Assembly (NCBI GenBank): GCA_016202695.1
Contig: JACQOE010000006.1
Coordinates: 1-32,717, forward strand
DNA length: 32,717 bases
Direction of reading: 5' to 3'
Origin: Pseudomonadota bacterium
GTDB taxonomy: Bacteria; Pseudomonadota; Alphaproteobacteria; JACQOE01
Position 1 is the stretch's first letter; each line of letters starts with the position of its first letter. Under the pieces are notes generated by a model. It saw only the letters and a list, made by a program, of their open reading frames with translations, was not told the DNA's origin and ran no database searches. Both the position numbers and the translations under genes were made by a program. This document shows, piece by piece, positions 1 through 10,697 of this stretch.

Positions 1-525
1 GTCCTTGCCGAGGAGGAGATAGGTGACGGGGCCGAGGAGCACGGGGCGCGCGGCGACCGAGAGCGCCTTGGCCTCGAGGAACTCGTCGACCGGCTTGGTT
101 GAGGCGAGACGGAAGCGCGGCTCCTCCTCGAACTCCGGGACGATGTAGTGGTAGTTGGTATCGAACCACTTGGTCATCTCCATCGCCGGCGCGCCTGCCC
201 CCCCGCCCTTCGCGCCCGACGCGCCGCGCGCCATGGCGAAATAGGTGGCCGGATCGACCCGCTCGCCGGGCCAGCCGAAGCGCCGGGGCACCGCGCCCAG
301 CATCGCCGTCGTATCGAGCACATGGTCGTAGAGGCTGAAGTCGTTGCAGGGGACGTGGGCGATGCCGGCCTCGCGCTGCAGCGCCCAGTTCCGCCGGCGA
401 ATCTCGGAGGCGCGCCGCATCAACTCCGCGACCCCGATCTCCGCCCGCCAGAAGGATTCTTGCGCCGCCTTCAGCTCGCGGTGCGGACCGATCCGCGGGT
501 AGCCGAGATTGGAGGCCACGGCCAT
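1..525 (-). CDS. metE: Cobalamin-independent methionine synthase, N-terminal part (window edge)
   Basis: MetE transfers the methyl group of 5-methyltetrahydrofolate polyglutamate to homocysteine without B12, the last step of methionine synthesis in the cytoplasm. Only the first 175 residues lie in the window; the gene runs off the left edge. The N-terminal domain is recognisable from GYPRIGPHRELKAAQESFW near residues 8-26, then DFSLYDHVL, and MTKWFDTNYHYIVPEFE, all standard MetE landmarks. The ATG at 525 is preceded by AAGGACAGGG, an acceptable ribosome-binding site, and gives the usual short N-terminus. It lies 227 bp downstream of metH on the same strand, in its own AT-rich leader, so it is probably transcribed separately. 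The catalytic zinc domain is outside the window, so intactness cannot be judged. Confidence 0.95.
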   Translation of the reverse strand, partial: MAVASNLGYPRIGPHRELKAAQESFWRAEIGVAELMRRASEIRRRNWALQREAGIAHVPCNDFSLYDHVLDTTAMLGAVPRRFGWPGERVDPATYFAMARGASGAKGGGAGAPAMEMTKWFDTNYHYIVPEFEEEPRFRLASTKPVDEFLEAKALSVAARPVLLGPVTYLLLGKD

Positions 526-752
526 CGTCCCTGTCCTTTCCATCTTGGTTTGCCCCAACGGCGGCCCCGCCCGGACCGGCGACGGAGCCTCGGGGAGCCG
601 TGCTATCAGACCTGATAATTGTACTCGAGTATTTTGCTGTTACGAAAAAAATACTTTATTAAATTGTAAATATAGTAACACGATGAAGGTGAGGCCCCTT
701 GCCCGGGGCGGCGGCAGGCGGATGCCGGCGTCGGGGACTGCGCCGCGGGCGG
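526..752 (-). promoter_or_regulatory. AT-rich metE leader with two palindromes
   Basis: This is the 227-bp gap between metH and metE. Its central part (about 600-685) is strikingly AT-rich for this genome and probably holds the metE promoter. Two dyads are visible: TATCAG-AC-CTGATA at 604-617 and the perfect 10-mer TACTCGAGTA at 622-631. They are candidate operator sites for a methionine regulator; an ArsR-type site would fit the ATCA...TGAT shape, but this is inference. I found no B12-box (GCCACTG-type) and no clear SAM-II-like riboswitch element. No strong intrinsic terminator for metH was recognised here. Confidence 0.45.
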
Positions 753-4532
<3,780 letters not shown>

Positions 4533-4663
4533 CGGTTTGGTCCTTCGCGGCCCCCCGGTCAAGCCGCCGTCGATTGCCCCCACCCGGCCGGCAAGGGCTG
4601 GCCGGCAGTAGCCCGGGGGGCGCGTGATACCGGGTTCCGCCGCGCCACGCAAGGCGAGGGTGG

Positions 4664-4691
4664 AAAAAAGCGGGCCGGAAGGTCCGGCCCG
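4664..4691 (-). terminator. Intrinsic terminator after nrdB
   Basis: On the minus strand a perfect 9-bp G+C-rich stem (CGGGCCGGA with TCCGGCCCG, 3-nt loop, 4671-4691) is followed by C and six T (4664-4669). This is a textbook rho-independent terminator. It lies 95 bp after the nrdB stop and upstream of the metH start, so it separates the nrd operon from metH. Confidence 0.88.
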
Positions 4692-4785
4692 TCAGTTTCG
4701 GCTTGCGACGACCACCCAACGCAGACCAAGAAGCCGGGCAGGCGCGGGCGGGAGGGAGTTCCCGCACCGCCCGGCGAGAACCGGG

Positions 4786-5811
4786 TCAGTCGTCGTGGCC
4801 GACCGTCCGGAAGGTGGCGGCGGCGAACGCCTCCTCCCAGCTTCCCTGGGTGGCGGCCCGCGAGTATTCCGTGGCCCGGTTCTCGAAAAAGTTGGTGTGC
4901 TCGACCGCGTTCAGCATCTCATCGAGCCAGGGAAGCGGATTCTTCTCGATGTGGAACAGCGGCTGCAGTCCGAGCTGCATCAGCCGGCGGTCGGCGATGA
5001 AGCGGATGTACTCCTTGACCTCGTGGGCCTCGATGCCCTCCACGCCCCCCATCTCGAAGGCGAGGTCGATGAAGGCGTCCTCGTGGTCGACGATGGTGGC
5101 GCAGGCGACATAAAGGTCGCGCTTCAGCTCGTCGGTCCAGATCTCCGGGTTCTCCTGGACGAAGGTGCGGAAGAGCCGGGCGCAGGAGATGGTGTGCAGC
5201 GTCTCGTCGCGTGCGCTCCAGCTCACGATCTGGCCCATGCCCTTCATCTTGTTGAAGCGCGGGAAGTTGAGGAGGATGGCAAAGCTGGCGAAGAGCTGCA
5301 GCCCCTCGGTGAAGCCGCCGAAGACGGCGAGCGCCTTGGCGACATCCTCCTTGGTATCGACGCCGAACTGCTGCATGTACTCGTACTTGTCCTTCATCTC
5401 CTTGTACTTGAGGAAGGCTTGGTACTCGACCTCGGGCATGCCTATGGTGTCCAGCAGGTAGCTGTAGGCGGCGATGTGGATGGTCTCGATGTTCGAGAAC
5501 GCCGACAGCATCATCAGCACCTCGGTCGGCTTGAACACCTTGGCGTAAAGCTTCATGTAGGCGTTGTTCACCTCGACGTCCGCCTGGGTGAAGAAGCGGA
5601 AGATCTGGGTGAGCAGGTTGCGCTCGGCCTCGGTGAGGTTGCGGTGCCAGTCCTTCACGTCGTCGGCGAGCGGTACCTCCTCGGGCAGCCAGTGGACGCG
5701 CTGCTGGGTGAGCCACGCCTCGTAGGCCCAGGGGTAGTGGAACGGCTTGTAGACCGGATTGTCGGTGAGGAGCGATATCCTTTCGCCCCTGTAGTTGGTC
5801 GCGGCGCTCAT
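4786..5811 (-). CDS. nrdB: Class I ribonucleoside-diphosphate reductase, beta (radical) subunit
   Basis: NrdB houses the dimetal cofactor that starts radical chemistry for NrdA when ribonucleotides are reduced to deoxyribonucleotides. The 341-residue product keeps all expected ligands with E. coli-like spacing: D78 (TQAD), E109 and H112 (ETIH), E169 (FTEG), and E203 with H206 (ARDETLH). Y116, in ETIHIAAY, aligns with the radical tyrosine Y122 of E. coli, so a tyrosyl-radical enzyme is expected. The ATG at 5811 has GGAGG 8-9 nt upstream. The gene lies 43 bp after nrdA and ends before a strong intrinsic terminator, so nrdA-nrdB form one operon. Nothing looks broken. Confidence 0.96.
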   Translation of the reverse strand: MSAATNYRGERISLLTDNPVYKPFHYPWAYEAWLTQQRVHWLPEEVPLADDVKDWHRNLTEAERNLLTQIFRFFTQADVEVNNAYMKLYAKVFKPTEVLMMLSAFSNIETIHIAAYSYLLDTIGMPEVEYQAFLKYKEMKDKYEYMQQFGVDTKEDVAKALAVFGGFTEGLQLFASFAILLNFPRFNKMKGMGQIVSWSARDETLHTISCARLFRTFVQENPEIWTDELKRDLYVACATIVDHEDAFIDLAFEMGGVEGIEAHEVKEYIRFIADRRLMQLGLQPLFHIEKNPLPWLDEMLNAVEHTNFFENRATEYSRAATQGSWEEAFAAATFRTVGHDD

Positions 5812-5854
5812 GGTCGCAGCCTCCGTCCCTTCTTGGGCTCCCGTTCCCCCTCCT

Positions 5855-7729
5855 CTACTGGCAGGAGAGGCACTCCTCGTAGCTGGTATCGCCGTTCTTC
5901 TTCATCATCATCGGCGGGCGCTCCGGGATCACCTCGCCTGCCGGCACGCCTCCGATCGCGGCCGCGATCACCTCCTCCATCGGCGCCATCTTCACCGACA
6001 CCACGTCGGCCCGCTGGAGCGACTTCGAACGGCAGTAGTAGAGGCTCTTGAGGCCCAGCTTCCACGCCATCATGTGGAGCATGTGCAGGTCCCGCTTGTG
6101 GATGTTGGCGGGCAGAAACAGGTTCACCGACTGCGACTGGCAGACATAGGGCGTGCGGTCGGCGGCGAGCTCGATGATCCAGCGCTGGTCGATCTCGAAC
6201 GCGGTCCTGTAGATCGCCTTCTCGTGGTCGGTGAGGAAGTCGAGGTGCTGGACCGAGCCTTCGTTGACGGTGATCGAGGACCACACCTCGTCGGTGTCCT
6301 TGCCGCGCTCGGCCAAGAGCTTCTTCAGGTGCTTGTTGCGCACGTTGAACGAGCCGGAGAGCGTCTTCTGCACGAAGCTGTTGGCGGCATAGGGCTCGAT
6401 CCCCGGCGAGGAGTTGCCGCAGATGATCGAGATCGAGGCCGTAGGCGCGATCGCCATTTTGTTGGAGAAGCGCTCCATGATGCCATAGTCGGCCGCGTCC
6501 GGGCAGGGCCCGCGCTCCTCGGCGAGCTGGCGCGAGGCGCGGTCGGCCTCGCGGCGGACGTGCTCGAACATCTTCTTGTTCCACACCTTCGCCATCACCG
6601 ACTCGAACGGCACGTTGTTGGCCTGCAGGAAGGAGTGGAAACCCATCACCCCGAGGCCGACGCTACGCTCGCGCGAGGCCGAGTACTTGGCCGTCTCCAT
6701 CGATGCCGGCGCCTTGCGGATGAAGTCCTCGAGCACGTTGTCGAGGAAACGCATCACGTCGGGAATGAAGCGCGGGTCGTCGCGCCACTCGACGAACTTC
6801 TCAAGGTTGAGGGAGGACAGGCAGCAGACCGCGGTCCGGCGCTTGCCCAGGTGATCGACGCCGGTGGGGAGCGTGATCTCGGAGCACAGGTTCGAGGTCT
6901 TGACGTGCAGCCCGGCGAGCTTGTGATGCTCGGGAATGTAGCGGTTCACCTGGTCACCGAAGACGATATAGGGCTCGCCGGTCTCGACGCGCGCGGTGAG
7001 GATACGGATCCAGAGCGCACGGGCCGAGATGGTGCGGATCGCCGAGTGGTCCTTGGGGCTGACCAGCGCCCACTCCTCGTCGTTCTCCACCGCCCGCATG
7101 AAGGCGTCCGAGAGGACGAGCCCGTGGTGCAGGTTGAGCGCCTTGCGGTTGGGGTCTCCCCCCGTCGGGCGGCGGAGCTCGATGAACTCCTCCACCTCGG
7201 GATGCGAGATCGGCAGGTACACGGCCGCACTCCCGCGCCGCAAACTCCCCTGGCTGATGGCCAGGGTGAGCGAGTCCATCACCCGGATGAAGGGAACCAC
7301 GCCCGAGGTCTTTCCGTTCGCCCCCACCTTCTCGCCGATCGATCGCAGATTCCCCCAGTAGCTGCCGATGCCGCCCCCGCGCGCGGCCAGCCACACGTTC
7401 TCGTTCCACAGCCCGACGATGCCCTCGAGGCTGTCGTTGGTCTCGTTGAGGAAGCAGGAGATGGGAAGCCCCCGGTTGGTGCCGCCGTTGGAGAGCACCG
7501 GGGTCGCCGGCATCAGCCAGAGGTTGGAGATGTAGTCGTAGATGCGCTGTGCATGGGCGGTATCGTCGCCGTAGTAGGAGGCGACCCGGGCGAAGAGGTC
7601 CTGGTAGCTCTCGTTGGGGAGCAGGTACCGGTTCTGGAGCGTCGCCTTGCCGAAATCGGTCAGCATCTCATCGCGCGAACGATCGACCGTGACCCGGCTC
7701 TTGCTCTCCAACTGAACAACGTCAAGCAC
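5855..7729 (-). CDS. nrdA: Class I ribonucleoside-diphosphate reductase, alpha (catalytic) subunit, without ATP-cone
   Basis: NrdA binds the ribonucleotides and carries out 2'-OH removal using the radical passed from NrdB. The 624-residue product is much shorter than the E. coli subunit (761). It has the 10-stranded barrel landmarks: active-site C92 (ISCFLNETNDS), the N280-C282-E284 triad (NLCSEIT), the partner cysteine at about 302-303 (VCCLSSLNL), and the C-terminal redox pair C620/C623 (EECLSC). The N-terminus starts directly with the region leading to the NLWLMPATPVL segment, so the ATP-cone that gives overall dATP shut-off is absent; specificity-site control may remain. The start is GTG with AAGGAGG 6 nt upstream. 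It is first in an operon with nrdB. Confidence 0.96.
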   Translation of the reverse strand: MLDVVQLESKSRVTVDRSRDEMLTDFGKATLQNRYLLPNESYQDLFARVASYYGDDTAHAQRIYDYISNLWLMPATPVLSNGGTNRGLPISCFLNETNDSLEGIVGLWNENVWLAARGGGIGSYWGNLRSIGEKVGANGKTSGVVPFIRVMDSLTLAISQGSLRRGSAAVYLPISHPEVEEFIELRRPTGGDPNRKALNLHHGLVLSDAFMRAVENDEEWALVSPKDHSAIRTISARALWIRILTARVETGEPYIVFGDQVNRYIPEHHKLAGLHVKTSNLCSEITLPTGVDHLGKRRTAVCCLSSLNLEKFVEWRDDPRFIPDVMRFLDNVLEDFIRKAPASMETAKYSASRERSVGLGVMGFHSFLQANNVPFESVMAKVWNKKMFEHVRREADRASRQLAEERGPCPDAADYGIMERFSNKMAIAPTASISIICGNSSPGIEPYAANSFVQKTLSGSFNVRNKHLKKLLAERGKDTDEVWSSITVNEGSVQHLDFLTDHEKAIYRTAFEIDQRWIIELAADRTPYVCQSQSVNLFLPANIHKRDLHMLHMMAWKLGLKSLYYCRSKSLQRADVVSVKMAPMEEVIAAAIGGVPAGEVIPERPPMMMKKNGDTSYEECLSCQ

Positions 7730-8170
7730 CGCTGCCTCCTTGTTCTCCGCCCTTCGCCATGCAGGCGACGAAGGGTGAGATGATGCGGCCTCCCCCTGGT
7801 TCGGTCAACTAAATCTTGCGGCTCGATGTGATCAATGTACTATCTGTTGCGTTGCAGCGGACAAAGAACAACGCTTGATGAATATAGGTTCGCGTTTCGT
7901 TTGCATCGAGTCCACCCTCCCCATCTCCTAGGGTAGACAAGCCTCTGCCGAAACGGAAGGGGGCCCGGCCGGCAATCCCGGCCTTCCTTCGTTTACACAG
8001 CCTGTGGATGCAGTTGGCCGCCCGCTTCTCCCCGTGATCCCCGCTCTCCACAGGCCCGCGCCGGCATGGACGAGGCGCAGCCCCGACGCTAAGGTCGCGG
8101 CCACGGGGCTCCACACGGCGCCCCGCCCGACCCGTCCCCCAGCCCAGCCGATCAAGCGGAGGCACATCCC
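7730..8170. promoter_or_regulatory. Divergent upstream region of nrdA and the NIPSNAP gene
   Basis: This 441-bp stretch has no convincing gene. The part nearest nrdA (about 7800-7930) is lower in G+C and should contain the nrd promoter; I could not fix -35/-10 boxes. A 6-bp dyad GCGTTG/CAACGC lies at 7849-7854 and 7869-7874. Two 7-of-9 matches to the DnaA box (TTATCCACA) occur in opposite orientation: TGTGGATGC at 8003-8011 and CTCTCCACA at 8044-8052. The first overlaps the dyad CACAG-C-CTGTG (7996-8006). DnaA control of nrd genes is known in other bacteria; here it is only suggested. I looked for paired NrdR boxes and found none with the right spacing. Confidence 0.35.
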
Positions 8171-8815
8171 ATGATCATCGACTGCCGGACCTACACGCTC
8201 GTCGCCCGCAAGCTGCCCGAATACCTAAAGATCTTCGGCGAGCACGGGCTTCCCGTGCAGAAGAGGCACCTCGGCGATCCAGTCGGCTTCTACTTCACCG
8301 AGATCGGCCCCCTGAATCAGATCGTGCACCTCTGGGGCTACGAGGACTATGCCGACATGGAGAGGAAGCGCACCGCCCGCAGCGCCGATCCTGCCTGGAA
8401 GGCGTACCAGGAGAAGACCGTCGGCTTCGTCCATTCCCAGGAGACCAAGATCTTGCGCCCGGCCCCGTTCTTCACCCCCCCGCGCGCGCCCCGCGGCCAG
8501 TACATCGACTTCCGCGTCTACACCCTGATTACCGCCCGCCTTCGCGGCTGGCTGGGGGTGTTCGAGAAGCTGGCGCTTCCGGTTCAGCGCAAGTACCTCG
8601 GCGAGCCGGTCGGCTTCTATCTCGCCGACGTCGGCCACGTGAACACGGTCACCCATCTGTGGGCCTATGAGAGCCTGGCCGACATGGAGAAGAAGCGCGC
8701 CGCGCGCAACGCCGATCCCGCCTGGGGCGAGTACCTGAAGAATCAGGGCGAGGCGATCATCGACCAGCAGACCAAGATCCTCCGCCCCGCACCCTTCTTC
8801 GCCGCCAAGGGCTGA
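8171..8815 (+). CDS. Protein with two tandem NIPSNAP domains
   Basis: The 214-residue protein is an internal duplication: residues about 1-101 and 108-210 repeat the same pattern, beginning D-x-R-x-Y-T-L and ending QTKILRPAPFF (first copy ETKILRPAPFF). Shared blocks include LPVQ(K/R)(R/K)(H/Y)LG, PVGFY and HLW(G/A)Y followed by a D-M-E-(R/K)-K-R segment. This is the NIPSNAP fold, a ferredoxin-like alpha+beta barrel family whose bacterial members have no assigned reaction. The ATG at 8171 has GGAGG 10 nt upstream. It is the only plus-strand gene in its neighbourhood, divergent from nrdA and convergent with the deacetylase operon. No signal peptide or membrane segment is seen, so it is probably cytoplasmic. 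Confidence 0.85.
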   Translation: MIIDCRTYTLVARKLPEYLKIFGEHGLPVQKRHLGDPVGFYFTEIGPLNQIVHLWGYEDYADMERKRTARSADPAWKAYQEKTVGFVHSQETKILRPAPFFTPPRAPRGQYIDFRVYTLITARLRGWLGVFEKLALPVQRKYLGEPVGFYLADVGHVNTVTHLWAYESLADMEKKRAARNADPAWGEYLKNQGEAIIDQQTKILRPAPFFAAKG

Positions 8816-8818
8816 GCG

Positions 8819-8847
8819 CGGGCGCCGGGCGCGCGCGGCGGCGCCCG
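8819..8847. terminator. G+C-rich hairpin between convergent genes
   Basis: A perfect 9-bp inverted repeat (CGGGCGCCG 8819-8827, CGGCGCCCG 8839-8847) with an 11-nt loop sits between the convergent stops of the NIPSNAP gene and the deacetylase operon. There is no T-run on either side, so it is only a candidate terminator or pause hairpin. Confidence 0.4.
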
Positions 8848-8866
8848 GGGGTCGCAGGCCACGCCC

Positions 8867-9772
8867 TCAGCCGCCCCGGCGCCGGTACCAGTCCACGACC
8901 GCCCCGGCGGTCGCCGGCCATACCCCCTTGCGGCGGGTGAGGTGGGCGAGCGCCTCCTCGAGGAAGCCGATACGGAAGGGCTGGCCCATCAGCCAGGGCT
9001 GGATCGAGAAGGCGAGGAGCCGGCCGCCCTGCGCCCGCCCGGCATCGGCGTAGATCCGGTCGAAGGCCTCGGCGATGAGCCGCGCGTAGCCGTCGACGGG
9101 GAAGCGCCGCTCGCGGAGCGCGAACCAGTCGTCGAGTTCGACCAGGAGCGGCAATGAGGTGAGCTCGGCGCCCGGTACCGTCATCGGGTAGGGCTGCTCG
9201 TCGTTGCACCAGTCGCAGAGGTAGGCGATCCCGGCCTCGGTGAGGAGCCGCGGCGTGCGCGTCGATTCGCCGTAGTGGGCGCCGAACCAGCCCCTGGGCC
9301 GCGCCCCCGCGACCGCCGCGAGCGTCTCCAGCGTCTCGGCGATCAGCGCCCGCTCCTCGGCCTCCTCCATGCGGCTGGTGATGGTACGCGAGGCCGAGAG
9401 GCCGTGGGCGACGATCTCGGCCCCGCGGCCGATAAGGTGGCGGACCAGCCAGGGGTAGCGGCGGGCGGTGAGGGCGTCGACCGCGACGCTCGCCGGGATG
9501 CCGCAGGCCGCGAGCGCCTCCAGCACCCGGAAGATGCCGACCCGGACTCCGTATTCGCGCGAAGTGATGGCCCGGTACTCGGGCGTCGGGCGGTCGTAGA
9601 CCCCCGGCGGCTGGACCGCGCCCGCGGGCGGCTCCCACTCCAGGTGCTCAAGGGCGACGACGACGCTGAGCGCGACGCGGGCCCCGTTCGGCCAGCGGAT
9701 CGGCGGGCGGGTGATGATCGGCGACCAGCCGTGGTGCGGCTGGTCCATTCCGAAACCGCGGTGCCCCGGCAT
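8867..9772 (-). CDS. PuuE/NodB-like polysaccharide-deacetylase-fold protein (second copy)
   Basis: This 301-residue protein resembles the polysaccharide deacetylase family, especially the PuuE-type allantoinase branch. Landmarks are the N-terminal RPPIRWPNGARVALSVVV, the HLEWEP segment in place of the canonical TFDDG, a single histidine in IVAHGLS instead of the H-x-x-x-H zinc pair, and GWFGAHYGES before LLTEAGIAYLCDWCNDEQP. The usual two metal-binding histidines and the Asp-Asp motif are therefore altered, as in PuuE-like enzymes that act on C-N bonds. The ATG at 9772 has GGAGGAAGGA just upstream. It lies 16 bp after a paralogue of similar length and is the last gene of the hydantoinase-B operon. 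The substrate is unknown. Confidence 0.8.
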   Translation of the reverse strand: MPGHRGFGMDQPHHGWSPIITRPPIRWPNGARVALSVVVALEHLEWEPPAGAVQPPGVYDRPTPEYRAITSREYGVRVGIFRVLEALAACGIPASVAVDALTARRYPWLVRHLIGRGAEIVAHGLSASRTITSRMEEAEERALIAETLETLAAVAGARPRGWFGAHYGESTRTPRLLTEAGIAYLCDWCNDEQPYPMTVPGAELTSLPLLVELDDWFALRERRFPVDGYARLIAEAFDRIYADAGRAQGGRLLAFSIQPWLMGQPFRIGFLEEALAHLTRRKGVWPATAGAVVDWYRRRGG

Positions 9773-9788
9773 CGATCCTTCCTCCCGG

Positions 9789-10697
9789 TCAGGCCCGGAA
9801 GCGGGCCGCGTGCGCCACCCACTGGTCGTAGTGGTGGGCGAGGAAGTGCTCGGCGATCTCGTCGGCGGTCGCCTGCCACACCCCCTCGTGGGCGAGGATG
9901 TGGGCGAGCGCGCGGTCGAGGTAGCGGGCCCGGTGCGGCTGGCCCACCACGTAGGGGTGAAGGGCGAGGCACATCACCCGGCCGCTCTCCGCGCCCTCGC
10001 GGTAGAGGCGGTCGAACTGGGCCCTCACCATCCGCTCGAAGTAGGCGCCGTCGCAGTAGCCCTTGAGGAGCTGGCTGTCGTTGATCTCCAGCGCGTAGGG
10101 AACCGAGACCAGGCGGCCGCTCCGCACCCTGATCGGCGCCGGCTGGTCGTCGTGCAACCAGTCGCAGTGATAGACGAGCCCGGCCTCGGCCATCAGGTCG
10201 GGGGTACGGCCCGTGCCGGTGAGGTTCGGCCCGAGCATGCCCTTGAGCCGGCGGCCGGTGTGGCGGGCGAGGGTAGCGATGGTGTCGGCGTAGAAGGCGC
10301 GCTCCTCCGCCTCGCTCAGCGTGGTGAGGTAGGCGGTGTTGTAGATGCCGTGGCTCATGAAGGCCCAGTCGCGCGCGCACATCGCGTCGCGGACCTCGGG
10401 GAAATGCTCGAGCACGGCGACGTTGAGCGAGACCGTGCAGCGGATGCGGTGCTTGTCCAGCACCTCAAGCATCCGCCAGAAGCCGACCCGGTTGCCGTAG
10501 TGGCAGTAGGAGTAGTCGCGCACGTCGGGATAGGGAAGGCGCGGATAGGGGTCGAGCCTGCCGTTGAAGACCGGCAGGTACTCGTGGTGCTCGACGTTGG
10601 GCGCGACCCAGAAGGCGACGCGGGCGCCGTTCGGCCAGCGAATCGCAGGCCGGTCGATGATGGGGAGATAGTCCACCCGGTCGGGGTAGGGTTTCAT
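9789..10697 (-). CDS. PuuE/NodB-like polysaccharide-deacetylase-fold protein (first copy)
   Basis: The 302-residue product is a diverged paralogue of the next gene. It shares RPAIRWPNGARVAFWV at the N-terminus, a GNRVGFWRMLEVLDKH segment, a single-histidine SHGIYNT motif, and MAEAGLVYHCDWLHDDQP. The canonical NodB Asp-Asp pair is replaced around NVEHHEY, so a zinc deacetylase activity is doubtful and a PuuE-type amidohydrolase role is more likely. Its ATG (10695-10697) overlaps the TGA of the hydantoinase-B gene by 4 bp, with GGAAGG 6 nt before the start, which strongly supports translational coupling. The paralogous pair suggests either a hetero-oligomer or two related substrates; this is inference. 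Confidence 0.82.
   Translation of the reverse strand: MKPYPDRVDYLPIIDRPAIRWPNGARVAFWVAPNVEHHEYLPVFNGRLDPYPRLPYPDVRDYSYCHYGNRVGFWRMLEVLDKHRIRCTVSLNVAVLEHFPEVRDAMCARDWAFMSHGIYNTAYLTTLSEAEERAFYADTIATLARHTGRRLKGMLGPNLTGTGRTPDLMAEAGLVYHCDWLHDDQPAPIRVRSGRLVSVPYALEINDSQLLKGYCDGAYFERMVRAQFDRLYREGAESGRVMCLALHPYVVGQPHRARYLDRALAHILAHEGVWQATADEIAEHFLAHHYDQWVAHAARFRA

Noticed and set aside
138..157. HEPN ribonuclease motif in the orphan 284-residue protein (residue numbers)
   Set aside because: The Arg and His are about ten residues apart in RYIKMCGDIAKH, not the R-x4-6-H spacing.
526..752. Cobalamin or SAM riboswitch in the metE leader
   Set aside because: No B12-box or SAM-II core is visible; the AT-rich block and palindromes explain the region better.
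5795..7783. Long plus-strand open frame of about 660 codons opposite nrdA
   Set aside because: Antisense shadow of NrdA, rich in His/Arg/Asp/Val repeats typical of reverse-frame translation, with no domain.
7800..7900. Possible NrdR boxes upstream of nrdA
   Set aside because: The two weak matches are about 45 bp apart, not the usual 31-32 bp, and neither fits the consensus well.
7957..7991. GGCCGG/CCGGCC hairpin as a terminator
   Set aside because: There is no gene ending nearby and no T-run; it is ordinary G+C-rich self-complementarity.
7809..8165. 118-codon minus-strand frame upstream of nrdA
   Set aside because: It covers the expected nrd promoter, lacks a ribosome site and has no recognisable sequence.
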